Both the position numbers and the translations under genes were made by a program. DNA of 64,000 nucleotides from positions 295,096 through 359,095 of the forward strand of contig MNCI01014495.1 of NCBI GenBank assembly GCA_015680685.1, written 5' to 3'. The stretch comes from Gnetum montanum. Taxonomy: Eukaryota > Streptophyta > Gnetopsida > Gnetales > Gnetaceae. Positions 10,627 through 22,679 of this stretch are shown here, piece by piece. A model generated the notes under the pieces. It ran no database searches. It was not told the origin of the DNA and saw only the letters and a list, made by a program, of their open reading frames with translations. Position 1 is the first letter of the stretch, and every line of letters begins with the position of its first letter.

Positions 10627-11483
10627 TGATGAGTGGTGAGGTACCCCTACGTCCAACCATACGAATCATATGCGTTCATTTATGATCCAGTTGAATTCTA
10701 GGGACTTTAATTACCAAGTATGCTAGAGCTAAACGGTGAGTTCGTGTTATCCGTTCGTTGTCTTCCTAACCTCACTTGTGAAATGCAAGTGTATGGTTAA
10801 GTGTGACTGAGGCATAAGATTTTTGTCATTTTATGTTTTATCAATTTGAACACTGAAACACAATAATGAAAGAAAGAGTAATTAAATGCTAAGTAAACTA
10901 TTATCTAATTTAATCTAACACAAGTAATCATCCCCACTTCCTAGACATATCCTAAACTTCATGTAAACACTGCTGGGTTGTCAAATGCTGACTGTTTTCG
11001 AGCTACCAAGTGTCACACGGATGTTTGAAGGGGTCGTGCTTGTGTATTTTAATTAGTTGCTTAATTAATCAGAATTAATTACTGAATGAATAACATTAAA
11101 TGTGAACAACATGAAACCATGATATATAAATTTATAAAGAAAGAAAGTCTCAAGTGTTGCAAGGATGAATTAAAGACCTCGTCTTTATTGCCAACACAAT
11201 GGTGTGTTTAGGTACATCAATGTTTGAATAAAGATTCGATTACACTTAGGCCTCCTGCTGCGAGCACTTGGAAAATATTCTAACTCTCAAATGAACAAAT
11301 TGTAAGAATTTCACTACTTGACTTCAAAAACTACTCTTGAATTATGTGCCCAAGGGGTGTATTTATAGGCCTAGGAGTATCTTGCAATATTGCATCTTGG
11401 GCCACAATATCGCATACCCTATATCATGTACCCAATATCGTGGCCACTTCAATATCAGAGCTTATGAAAAACATGATTCATCA
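10627..11483 (-). repeat. 3' LTR of element A
   Basis: 857 bp. On the plus strand it starts TGATGAGTGGTGAGG and ends GATTCATCA, the inverted ends shared by all A-D LTRs. TATTTATAGGCC near 11351 is the antisense TATA box. Between it and 11483 lie short repeats with AATATTGC, AATATCGC and AATATCGTGG. Confidence 0.93.
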
Positions 11484-11496
11484 TACCCCCACGACT
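11484..11496 (-). other. Polypurine tract of element A
   Basis: On the minus strand AGTCGTGGGGGTA lies immediately before the 3' LTR. The same sequence, with small changes, precedes the 3' LTR in B, C and D. It would prime plus-strand DNA synthesis. Confidence 0.8.
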
Positions 11497-13484
11497 GAAT
11501 GAAAACTTGTCCTCAAGTACAGAAGAAGAGGAACAAGTCCCTTACAAAATATACTAGGAGGTATGGGATGTTTGATTGACATTCAGAGTGACACAGAGGA
11601 AACAAACAAATATAGAAGTGGTCGATCATACATCATTATAATTGTGTACAAAATTGGGTGTTCATGACAACAATAAAGAACACCCTCGGATCCAATGGAC
11701 ATCCAACCCCTCTTGACAATAGAAGAATGAGGGATAAGTAGAAGAGATCCAATGGTCATGAACAATCTCCCATGAGTGATATTGTTGCATCTTCCTTGGT
11801 GAAGAGAGTCCTACTTCCAATCCATGCTCCCCACTGCAATCACAACAAAATCAAGGATTAGTATATAAAGTGTAAGACATAGCAATTGAATACCTTGTCT
11901 TGTCAGTGATTTTATCTGGTTAAGTTGTGATTGTGGTAGAATGGTTGCTTGATAATGTTAGTGGAAAGACTGACAAATAGGTTAAGTAAGAGAAGTGGTC
12001 CATAAAATTCAGAAAAAGCTTAACATAAGGAATACTAAAAAGAGGGCATAGAAATTCAAAACAATAAAAAGAAAGAATTCACTAAAAATAGTTGTGAAGA
12101 TGCACACAATTAGATGGCATTAATGGGGTAAATAAAAAGAATTCAATTGTAAAAATGTCTAAGGTTAAAGAACTTAACTTAACCAAACCAAAATATTTGC
12201 AAGTGGGTCCTCCCTAAAGTAAGCACATGCCTCTTATGCCCTTGGATAACTTCAAACCAAGGAGTCCATGGCCATCGTGGATGATGAATGGTTATAGAAG
12301 GTTAAGTACAAAAACCCAGAAGTAACTAACTGAGAACCCTGACACATCAAACTAGAACATCAAATCAAAACATGAAACTGGTAGTGAGGTGAGGCATGAA
12401 AAGCATAGATGAATGAGAGAGAGAATGGAATGGAGTTCCTAATTATAGTCACATGAAGTCCCTTGTGAAGTTTGTGATTAAATGACTTGGTAGGATCTAT
12501 CCTCAGTCTAGACCAAAACCAACCACTTTTAGTGACTTTGCATCAACATTCTAAGACTACTCCATCCCCTGAGATACAAGAATGCTCCCAGAAAACAACC
12601 ACCATTCCAAATTGGAGAAGAAGTAGGAAATGAGAAAGGGCCTTAGTTAGAGGAGACAAGACCAGTTGCATAACCAATGCTTGTAGCCCTTTTTTTTTTC
12701 TAGGTGTGCTTTGAATTCTCAAAGTTATTTATTTTTTTGAAAACCACACCATGTAAAGACCCATGCATTTTCATATTTATTTTTTCCAAGGAGTGTTCTT
12801 TAAATCCTCATCTCTTTTTTTTCATGAGAACCACACCATGCAAGAACTTATTCGACTTCCTATTGTGGAATGACATAGAATTGTGAGAAGTTCATGAAAA
12901 CATCCTCGCCCATAGGAAAATGGAAAAGCATGAAGAATATCACATCCCTTCGAAGCCACACCTCATCTAAACCTTTGATTCCTTCCCAATTCTAGAAATT
13001 ACACAAGTCACAAATTTATTAAGGTTGTATTAATGAAAAAGGGACTACATGTTTCCAAAACAAGGAAAACCATAGAATGTGTGGATGGGTGGATGATGTG
13101 GAGTCACTACTTGTTACATAAAAAGAAACCATGTCCTAGTTGTTAGTGACGACATTCAAAGTTAGAAACTAGACATCAACAATTAAATCACAAATGATAT
13201 AAATCACCATCGCGTAGCACATTACCAACCTGGCATCTTATTAGCAAAAAGAGTAGAGGATTACACCAAACATAAGAAAATATAAAAGAAAATAAAAGAG
13301 TATTCAAGAAATATTAAATATACTAATGATGGTGTAAAACAAAAACTTAGAAAAGATCAATAACTTGAAAAACAAAAAGATGTAAAACAAAGAATATGAA
13401 AACAAAAAGTTGTAAAATCAAAAATGTGTAAAACAAAAAAATCAAAAGACTAAGGAGCCATGTAAAGTGTTAGTATGGATGGAC
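11497..13484 (-). other. Conserved non-coding 3' UTR of element A
   Basis: About 2 kb between pol and the polypurine tract with no credible ORF. Blocks here recur in the same order in B, C and D, for example CAAGTGGGTCCTCCCTAAAG (from 12199) and AACCACACCATG (near 12743 and again near 12830). The second block, from GGTGTGCTTTGAATTC to AACCACACCATG, is duplicated in A (12703-12760 and 12790-12850), and its ends can pair (GGTGTG with CACACC). Confidence 0.75.
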
Positions 13485-16400
13485 ATCTCCCCCATAACTA
13501 AGTTGGAAGGAGGAGATCTAAAAGATTAAGTGTGGTTGTCCATCCAATTAGGCGTCTGTTGACTTGGTTGGCTTGGGCTCATGGAAAGGTTCCAATTGTT
13601 GGATGTTGACTAATTGCTTCTTGTCTAGGCTATCAAGTTTATATATAATCATGGATCCAAATAGAAAATTCTCTTCCATAAAGTAAGGTCCTTCCCACAA
13701 CATTTGAAATTTGGCTCTTTGAGGTACATGTGCATGATTCTAGTAGAGAACCTTGTCTCCTGGTTGAAACTTGACTTTCCTTATTTTGAGGTTATGATGT
13801 TTTTTGTTAAATGCCTTATGCATTTCATTGGATGATAGGGCCATTAATCAATTTTCATCTAGCAAGTTTAGGTTCATTAATCTTTCCTTTTGTGCTAGAC
13901 TTTGATCCATGTCAAGGTCACAAGTTGTAGAGAGTGTACGAAGCTCAGATTGGATGGGTGGTGTTAGTAGTTTTCCGTACATGAGCTGATAAGAAAAATA
14001 ATCTATGGAAAGCTTCCATGTGGTGTAATAGGCCCAAAGGGCATCATTTAATTTGGTGCTTCAGTCCCTTCGATACTTGCTAATAGTACACATTAGAATT
14101 TTTGTAATCTCTCGATTAGTGACTTCAGCTTGACCATTAGCTTAAGGCTGATAAGGTGGTGTGAGTTTGTGCTCAACCCCCAAGCACTACATAATTTTTT
14201 GAAAAGTGGCACTTCTGGAATGAGTTTCATCATCAAAAATTAATGCATGGGGCACACCAAACCTATTTATGATATTTTGTTATACAAACGGAGCTGTAGT
14301 AGTGGATGTACAGTCGATGACAATTGCTACTTCTGCCCACTTAGTGCAATAGTCAACTGCGATTATTATATACACCTTTCCATTTGACAAAGGCATGATA
14401 GAATCCATAAAGTTAATGCCCCAAATCATGAATGGCCCGAGAGGCTAAATCCATTGCTATGGCTCCTCCATTTGAGCTATCATTCCGCCATCTATCTAAC
14501 AACAATCATAAGAATGAATGAATTGGTGTGCATCCCTAAAGATTGTTGGCCAGTAATATCCTGCCATGAGGATTTTTATGGCCATGCGTCTCTAAGAATA
14601 ATGGCCCTCACAAGGGCCTTCATGAGCATCTTAGAGAATGTGTAGTTGATTCGTGTTAGGGACACACTAGCGTACAGGCTATTGATACATACTTTGTAAA
14701 GGTTCCCATTGATTTCCATGAAATGCTTAACCTAGTGAAGAAATTATTATTTCTTCCAGGTGTCTAACCATTGTGGCATTTCCTGCTTAAGCAGATAAGT
14801 AAGAATGGTGTCATACCATCTTGGTTTATTGGGCATTTATGCATTAATAGCCCCTACAAGGATATATTCATTAGGAAATTAATCGGATAAGGAGCTCTCT
14901 TTCTCCTTGTTGTCCCATCTTAGCCGTGACAAGTGGTCAACGGCCACATTTTCCACATCCTTTTGAGCTACCATTGTGAGATTGAACTCTTGCAAAATCA
15001 TGAGCCACTATATGACATGGGGGCTCATTGTTGGTTTATTCATTAAAAACTAGATGGCGCTATGATATGTGTGCACGAACACTTTATAACCAAGCACATA
15101 GTACTTGAACTTTTCTAAGGCAAACACCACCACCATCAACTCTTTTTTTGTAGTGGTGTAGTTTAGTTGTGCACTTGCAATACTTCGACTTACATAGTGA
15201 ATGTAATATGGATGTTTTTGATCATCCAGCTATGTAAGCATTACCCCCAAAGCATAATTTGATGCATCAGTCATCACATGAAATGACCTGGACTAATCAA
15301 GTGCTTGTAGAATTCGGGTTTCAACAAGCTTTTTCTTCAGTTGTTGAAATGCTACTTCACATGTAGGGGTCCAAACAAATTGTGCATCTTTCTTTATTAA
15401 TTCAATCAATGGCTTGGTGATTTTGGAAAAATTCTTGATAAAGCGTCAGTAGTAGCTAGTATGACCAAGGAATGACCACACTTCTTTAACTATTTTTGAT
15501 TGATGGGTTATTCCTTAGATGACCCTTATCTTGTCAGGGTCCACCTCGATTCTTGCTTTTGAGATACAGTGCCCCCAAGATTATGCCTTCCTAGACCATA
15601 AGATTGCTCTTTTGCTAATTGAGTTGGAGGTTTTTTTTGACACATCTCCTCAACACTTGCTCAAGATGGTCCAGGGCTTGCTCGAACATAACTCCGTAGG
15701 TAGAAAAGTCATCCATGAAGACTTCTAACCCACTACCAATTTGTTGTTGGAAAATGCTAAGGAGTAATCATTGGAATGTAGTTGGGGCATTACATAGACT
15801 GAATGGCATTTAATGATAAGCAAAAGTTCCCTAAGGACTTGTGAAAGTCATCTTTTCTTGGCCCTCTAGTGTGATTTAGATTTGGTTATAGCCATTATAA
15901 CCATCCAGAAGGCTATAATAACTGTGCCTAGAAATGGTTTCTAGCACTTGGTCAACAAAAGGTAATGGAAAATGATCTTTGAAAGTTGCCATATTAAGTA
16001 GTTGGAAGTCGATGCACACCCGGCATTTGCCTTCTTTCTTGGGCATGATCATGAGTGGGCTAACCAACTCACTATCTGCAATAGGATAGATGAATCCAGC
16101 CTTGAGGATTTGCTCAATCTTCTCTTTGAAAATCTGCATTAATTTGGGATTCAATCACCGCTAAAACTATCATTTTGGCTTAATGGCAAGGTCAGTGTAT
16201 ATCTAGTGCTGGCATATTATTAGATCTATTCCCGTGAGCTCGGAATATGACTAGGAAAAGGTTGCTGACCATTTTTCCACAACATTCATCAACATCTTCT
16301 TTTGTCCTACAACAATTTTGGCATTAATAATGATCGACCTTCCATTTTTAAAGAACACATACTTCATTTTGATTAGTAATGTCTTTAATTCAAGAGGTTC

Positions 16401-17345
16401 TTATTTGAAACTATCAAGAAACTCCAACTCTTCCTAATTGATATCATCATTTACTCTCTCAGAGAGCTGGTGATGAACTTGCTTGAGTTCATCTATACTT
16501 GCAATATAATCACATGTTAGGCCCTTAGTAGGTTCCATGCATAATGTACTATTGCTAGAATCAACTGTCAACGACTGGGTGCCTTCTTGTTTTGTGGCTG
16601 TTGCATATAGGCATCTTTGGATTTTAGCTTTTTGTGCATACTGCTTGCATGCAAAGATAGATGTTTACTTCACTAACCATAGCTTCTGCACACAATGGCA
16701 CCCAAAATTGATGTATGCAATACATGGAATCCTATTCTTCTCAATCTTTCTAAATTCATTTTATTTAGATATCTGTAAGGAAAGATCTCTAATGCCCATT
16801 TTAGCATCAACAATGCTTAACCACATCCTTCCCATAATAATTAGGAGGTCCCCCTTACAGTTCTTCACCTTTATTACTAGGAAGTCGATAGGATATGACC
16901 ACTCACAAATGGTGGTCATGATGTCTTCTACTAGTCCTAATGAAACAATGATGGACTAGTCTATCAACTCTAGCATGATGTTGCTCTTTTTCAAGGGAGG
17001 AAGGTTCCACATAGTGTACATCTCATGAGAGATTAGATTAACATCGGAACCAAAGTTAAGAAGAGCTTTACAAGGCTCATTCCTAGTAATTTGCAAATAT
17101 ACTAAGGGACTCCCAAGATCAGCTAACTTCCTAGGTAGGTTACCAGCTTGAATTCAATCAGATACAACATGGGTTAACATCACAGTATGGATTTGAGAGG
17201 GATTTTGGTTTGAAGGGGACTAGATAAAGGTGAGGTAGAGGAAGCTGGAAGAGTAGGGCTACCAACCACTGGTGTGTTTGAGGGCTTTGATCAACTACAA
17301 GGTTAGAAGAATGGTCTCTTCTTTGATCATGGCTCCGACCCACTT
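13485..17345 (-). pseudogene. pol of element A (protease-RT-RNase H-integrase)
   Basis: Order on the minus strand: protease near 17030-17070 reads LLNFGSDVNLIS where D has LLDSGSGVNL, so the catalytic Asp is Asn. RT follows; 15876-16154 is open (GFIYPIADSELVSPLMIMPK to LLDGYNGYNQI) and the catalytic FMDD is intact at 15708-15719. RNase H is at about 14900-15350 and integrase at about 13800-14640 (HKLTPPYQP with NGQAEVTNREI keeps the Glu). A GPY/F-type C-terminal domain (LWEGPY) lies near 13690. The wording DHFPLPF...DGY.GYNQI and GLCNA is Athila-like, but an extra block present in angiosperm Athila RT is missing. Many stops; not functional. Confidence 0.85.
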
Positions 17346-19685
17346 GGTTAGTTAACCGATTGTAGGTTAACCACCCTCATAACATTTCTTTACTGTGGTT
17401 GGGCAGGCAATTCACCTTGCATGGATGGAGCAAGTGGTAGTTGTGCAAGGGACGGAGGAGTAGGTGCAGGAACAGGAGGAACATGAGGATAGTAGGTGGC
17501 ATCCCTCTTTACATATGGTAGTTGGTATACTTCAGGAGGGTAGTGGTGAGGTTGGTAAATAGCAACATGACTAGAGGAGTCTCATGGAGATGAAGGTTAT
17601 TGAACATAATAACCATAGGGATATGGTTGTTGGTAGAGGTACTATTATCTTAGAGGTGCCAACACACATGATTGTGGTTACTGCCACTACTGGTATAATT
17701 TATAGGATTGTAGTGGAGTTCCACTTGGATAATATTGCTATTGTTGGTGGAACTACTAAGAGTTTCCTTGTGGATAAGACAATATTTTGGGTGTTTTCCT
17801 TTGTGAAAGTCATGGATGTAAGGCATACACCCCAGATTCCTACAAGTGTGATACAATTGGACAGCATCCCTTGGGATATGCATACTGGAAGACATCACAC
17901 CCACCATCATCATTTGATTCACTATCCACAACCATCTCTATCGTAGCCATCTTACCATTACCCTTGGATGTGGCACGTTCAGCTTTCTTACGTCTCTGGT
18001 GCTCACGCTCATCACTTTACTCCTTGGACTCTTCAATAATTTTTAAAATAGCTTGAAACTTATTGTCCATGGAGTCCCATAATTGGTCAACCTTAGTTGT
18101 GATTTTGGATTGCAATTTCTAGAGTGGCATGGTTTTCTAATTAGCCACCTCATCTCTAGTTAACTCATCCTCGCTATCGCAAAATCGAACCTGCCTTTTG
18201 CAAATAGAAGGATCCCTTTTTTATTCCTCTACACTTTCTTACTTTCTCAATTCTCCCTCCTCCTTGGCTACCTGCTCAATTAATTTTTGGATCTGACGGG
18301 TGCTTAACTCTGTCAATCTCCCTTAAGCATAGATGCTAAGGGTTTTTCTTGTTTTAGACTACAACCCATCTATTATATGATGGAGTTGATCAAGCTGAGA
18401 GTATCCATGGCTAAGACACTTATGTAGCAGAGAGTAGTATCGACCAATAGGAGCATCCAAGGGCTCATGGTTTTCTTGTTTCCACCCTTGGATTTGCTTC
18501 CTCAAATTGGACACTCAGGAGTACATTTGATATTTATCATTAAATAATTTTAACATTGTACTCCACCACCTGGTTGATTCTGGTTCCAAGGACCAATACC
18601 AATTTTTTGCTTCCTTAATGAGTATCCTCAAAAATAATCTCAACTTCTACCAATCGTTCTCAACATTCTGTAATGCACATGCATCTTGGAAGGCTTGGAG
18701 ATGATTTTATGGATAAGCATCATAGCCTTCCTCAAACCAAGGGATGTTGTTCATGTCTAGCCTCTTTATTTTACTATATTTTATATGCCTTGTTGGAATC
18801 CTCACAACCTCTGTAATGTTTAACATGCTCCAAGTGGCAAGTAGAGGTTCATCAAGGCCATATTGATGGTGCCTACGATGTTCTCTACTAACCCTTCTTT
18901 CATGGTGGTGAGTCTCTCTAGATTGCCCACACCTTCAATCGTGACTGTCCTGATAGTCTCTTCTATTGTTTTGGTTCCATCGGTCACCTCCATCATGGTC
19001 ATGCCCTTTGCATCCACAATTTGAGCTAGATGAAGAAGATGATGATGATGAAGGGAAAGAGGAAGGAGGACTTGTATTGTGTCGATGCCTACCATGCTCT
19101 ATTTGATGATAGTGATCATGACTTCCATTTACCCCCTTATCATGACTTGCTCCTCCAGATCCATTTTTGTCATTGGATCTGTTTTGACCAAAACCCAGAT
19201 TATGAATTGTGGATGGCACGTTTTGGTTGAGGGCCCCTTGACCAAAGTCAAAGATAGGAATGTCACCAAAGGAAAAGCCCCTAGACAAGTGTTCATCTCC
19301 ATCCAATGGGAAAAGTGGAAGTGGAAAAGTGTTTGATCCCTTGCCCTTCAAAAGCTCATATTGTTGCTCCAACTGACAATCTTATAACCTTTGTGCTTTA
19401 GTGGGATGGTAATCTCTTAAATCGAGATCTCGCATCTCATACTCCTCGTGAAGGTGTTGAAGTCCATGTTGTGCAAGCATTACTTGGAGCATAGCTAGAA
19501 CAGATTGATCTGGTGGCAACACAATGTTACCTTCCATGTCATGCCACTACAACATTTCATCTTGATGTAAGATGAAGGTGAAGTCTAGTAGATACTCATT
19601 GGGATGAGCATATACCACCTAGTATTGTTGAGGTACTTGGTTTGCCCTGGGCTGAGATAGACTCCTGTGAGAAGAAGAAATTTTA
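17346..19685 (-). pseudogene. gag of element A
   Basis: The largest open piece (18935-19372, 145 codons) holds a run of ten Ser and a following Cys/His/Asp-rich segment (NCGCKGHDHDGGDR). The same module is found in gag of B and D. The start codon aligned with ATG of B, C and D is ATT here, so translation start is lost. The C-terminal Cys/His motif at about 17833-17885 has lost its first Cys (to Phe) and His (to Tyr). Plus-strand open frames rich in His or Met in this stretch are antisense shadows. Confidence 0.8.
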
Positions 19686-19840
19686 TATTAATAAATCTAT
19701 ATGCAGTGTGCAGTTAAGATTTAGTTTAGTTGTAATAATAATTTTTGTTTTTGTAAGATTTGACCTTTAGGGTTTAAACAATGAGGTTACTAAGTTTCAC
19801 TAAGTTTAGGTAGCGCATGTAGAACTAAAGTCCTTGGTAA

Positions 19841-19858
19841 TGGCACCAATGATGAGTG
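19841..19858 (-). other. Primer-binding site of element A
   Basis: On the minus strand TGGTGCCATTACCAAGGA follows the 5' LTR after one base. It differs from TGGCGCCGTTGCCGGGGA at five positions, all C-to-T or G-to-A. Confidence 0.8.
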
Positions 19859-19859
19859 G

Positions 19860-20708
19860 CGAGGTACCCCTATGCCCAACCATATGAATCAAAGGCATTC
19901 ACGTGCGATCCAATCGAATTTCATAGAATTTGATTACCAAGTACATTAGAGCTAAATAGTGAGTTCATGTTATCCATTCATTGTCTTCCCAACCACACTT
20001 GTGAAATGCAAGTGTATGGCTAAGTGTGACTGAGGCATAAGATTTTTATCATTTTATGTTTTATCAATTTGATTGCCTAAAAATAATAATGAAAGTAAGA
20101 GTAATTAAATGCTAAGTGAACTATTGTCTTATTTAACCTAACACAAGTAACCATCCCCACTTCCCAAACACATCCTAAACTTGATGTAAACACTGTTGGG
20201 TTGTCAAACGCTAACCGTTTCTGAGCTACCAAGTGTCACATGTATGTTCAAAGGGGTCATGCTTGTGTATTTTAATTAGTTTCTTAATTAATCAAAATTA
20301 ATTACTGAATGAATAACATTAAATGTGAATGACATGAAATCATGATATATAAATGCATAAAGAAAGAAAGTCTCAAGTGTTGCAAGGATGAAACAAAGAG
20401 CTCATCTTTATTACCAACACAATAGTGTGTTCAGTTACATCAATGCTTGATTACACTTAGACCTCTTTCTGTGGGCACTTTGAAAATATTCTAACTCTCA
20501 AATGAACAAACTGCAAGAATTTTACTACTTAACTTTAAAAACTACTCTAGAATTATGTGCCCAAGGGCTATATTTATAGGCCCAGGAGTATCTTGCGATA
20601 TCACATGCATGATATTGCATCTTGGGCCATGATATCATGTACCCAATATTGTGTATCCAATATTACGGCCAGTTTGACATCAGAGCTTATGAAAAATATG
20701 ATCCATTA
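19860..20708 (-). repeat. 5' LTR of element A
   Basis: 849 bp, colinear with 10627-11483. It begins TGATGAGTGGCGAGG on the plus strand; the outer end has decayed to GATCCATTA instead of GATTCATCA. GAGAT follows at once. The antisense TATA box is within CTATATTTATAGG near 20568-20580. Confidence 0.93.
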
Positions 20709-20713
20709 GAGAT

Positions 20714-22620
20714 CAAAATTAGAACTTGTAGTCCACAATACACAATCCTGGTTCTAGTAAGAATGGATCCCATGACAAAGGGAGATCCAAGAAGGAGAGT
20801 CATGGTAGGGATGCAAGCAAGTAGCATGATCATGATCATGGTTGCGACCACCAAAGAGGGGGTGGTAGGCACTGTGATGATGCTAGTCCTTCTTCCTCTT
20901 CATCTTTTTCATCATCATCTTCATCTTCTAGCTCTGAATGCAATCACAAGGGGTGTCATCATGATGGAGGTGATCGATAGGACTGAGATGATCATAGGGA
21001 CCATTGGGCAAGTCAAGATCTGAGGTGTGGACATTCAAGAGAGGCTTGTTACCACGAACGAAGGGATAGTAAAGGGCATCGTAGGCACCAAGCTCATGGC
21101 TATGATGATCCTTTGCTTGCCATGGGAAGCATGCTAAACATCATAGAGGTGATGAGAATTCCTATAAGAAACATAAAGGATAGCCAAATCAAGAAACTAG
21201 ACATGAAAAATATCCCCAAATTTGATGAGGGATATAACTTAGATTCACAAAATCATCTTCAGGCTTTTCATGATGCCTATGCCTTGCAAAATATAAAAAA
21301 TAATTGGTAAAAGCTTAAGTTGTTTCCTAGGACACTCATCAAAGAAGTAGAAAGTTGTTACTGGTTCTTAGAACTAGAATCCATCAAATACCAAAGCATA
21401 ATGCTTGAACTATTCAATTACAAATATTAAACATACTCCTGGGTGTCCAATCTAAGAAGGCATATTGAGAGTTAGAAGCAAGGAATACATGAGTCCTTGG
21501 ATGTCACCATGAGCAAATATTATTCCTTATTACACTAATGCCTTGGCCATGGTTACTCTCAATAGGAATAACTTCATCATATCATAGATGGGCTCCAATC
21601 AAAAATGAGGAAAACTCTTAGAGTTTATGCCTAAGGGAAAATTTTTAGAACCAAGAGCGCATCAGATTCAAAGGTTGGTTGAGTAGGTAGTAAAGGAATA
21701 AGACAAGTTGAGAAATGAGAAAGTGTAAAAAAATATAATAGGGACCCTTCCATCAAAAAGAGGAAGGCCTAATTCTGTGATAGCAAGGAAGAATCATCAC
21801 TTAATGAGGTGGTAAACCAAAAAACCTTATTGATTAAAAAATTTACCTCTAGAATTTTGGCTAAGGTAGATCAGTTATGGGACTCTATGAATAGAAGATT
21901 TCAAGCTGTTCTAAAAATTGCTAAAGAGTCCAAAGAATAAAGTAGTGATTGTGACAACAAGAGGTGAAAAGAAGTTGAATGTGTCTACCAAAGGGGTAAG
22001 GGCAAAGCTACTGCAATAGAAAAATTTGTAAAGACTGAATTAGATGATGATGGTGGGTGTGACATCTACCATTATGAACATCCCAAGGGATGTTACTCCA
22101 TTGTGTCAAACTTGCAAGAATCTGGGATGTATGCTATGAATCCTAGACTAGCAAGAAGGAAAGCACCCAACAAACTGCCTTATCCTCGAGGCAATCTTAG
22201 GTAGTTCTACCAACAACAAACCTACTATTCAAGTGGAGCTCCACCACAACCATATGAGTAGTACTAGTAGTGGCAGCATTCACAGTCATGGTGGATGCCA
22301 CCACCAAGACAGTAGTGCCCTTATCAACACCCAGATCCATATGGGCACTATGTTCAATAATTCATTTCTCCATGTGACTCTTCCAGTCATGACGCCTTCC
22401 AACATCATGACTACCCCTTAGAGTATTACAGAACTTATTCTCCATTTACTAGATGGAAAACCCCACATCCATATTATCCTCTCATCCTTCTACATATGTC
22501 CCTCCACCCTCAACCTAGTTACCACCTGCTCCATGAATGCAAGGAGAAATTCTGCCTCAACTGCAACAACGCAATGCAACAAGGGTAGTTAACTTATAGT
22601 CGGTCCCTCAGCCAAGTGGT
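20714..22620 (+). pseudogene. gag of element B, remainder
   Basis: Continues the gag interrupted at 10626. It shows a His/Asp-rich stretch, a Ser tract broken by one Phe, then ECNHKGCHHDGGDR (about 20880-20980). A conserved helical-looking domain follows, with MKNIPKFDEGYNLDSQNHLQ in the open piece at 21113-21310. Near 22060-22118 is the Cys/His motif YHYEHPKGC with the first Cys replaced by Tyr. The C-terminus is Pro/Tyr/Gln-rich (22200-22500). Stops and frameshifts are frequent. Confidence 0.8.
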
Positions 22621-22679
22621 TTAAAAACTAAATCACAAAAAGGACCTTTCTTTCAATCCAATAGCCTAATTAAACCCTC

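Larger units (their letters stand above)
10627..20708 (-). mobile_element. Element A, full-length Athila-like Ty3/gypsy
   Basis: 10,082 bp on the minus strand, inserted in gag of element B with a perfect 5-bp duplication, GAGAT. From right to left: 5' LTR, primer site, gag, protease, RT, RNase H, integrase, about 2 kb of non-coding 3' UTR, polypurine tract and 3' LTR. The two LTRs have visibly diverged and the coding region has many stops, so it is old. It must be younger than B, which it interrupts. Confidence 0.93.

Noticed and set aside
17584-17946. His-rich open frame ending HTHHHHLIH
   Set aside because: Antisense of the gag Pro/Asp/Tyr-rich region of element A; the His run comes from reverse-reading GATGATGATG.
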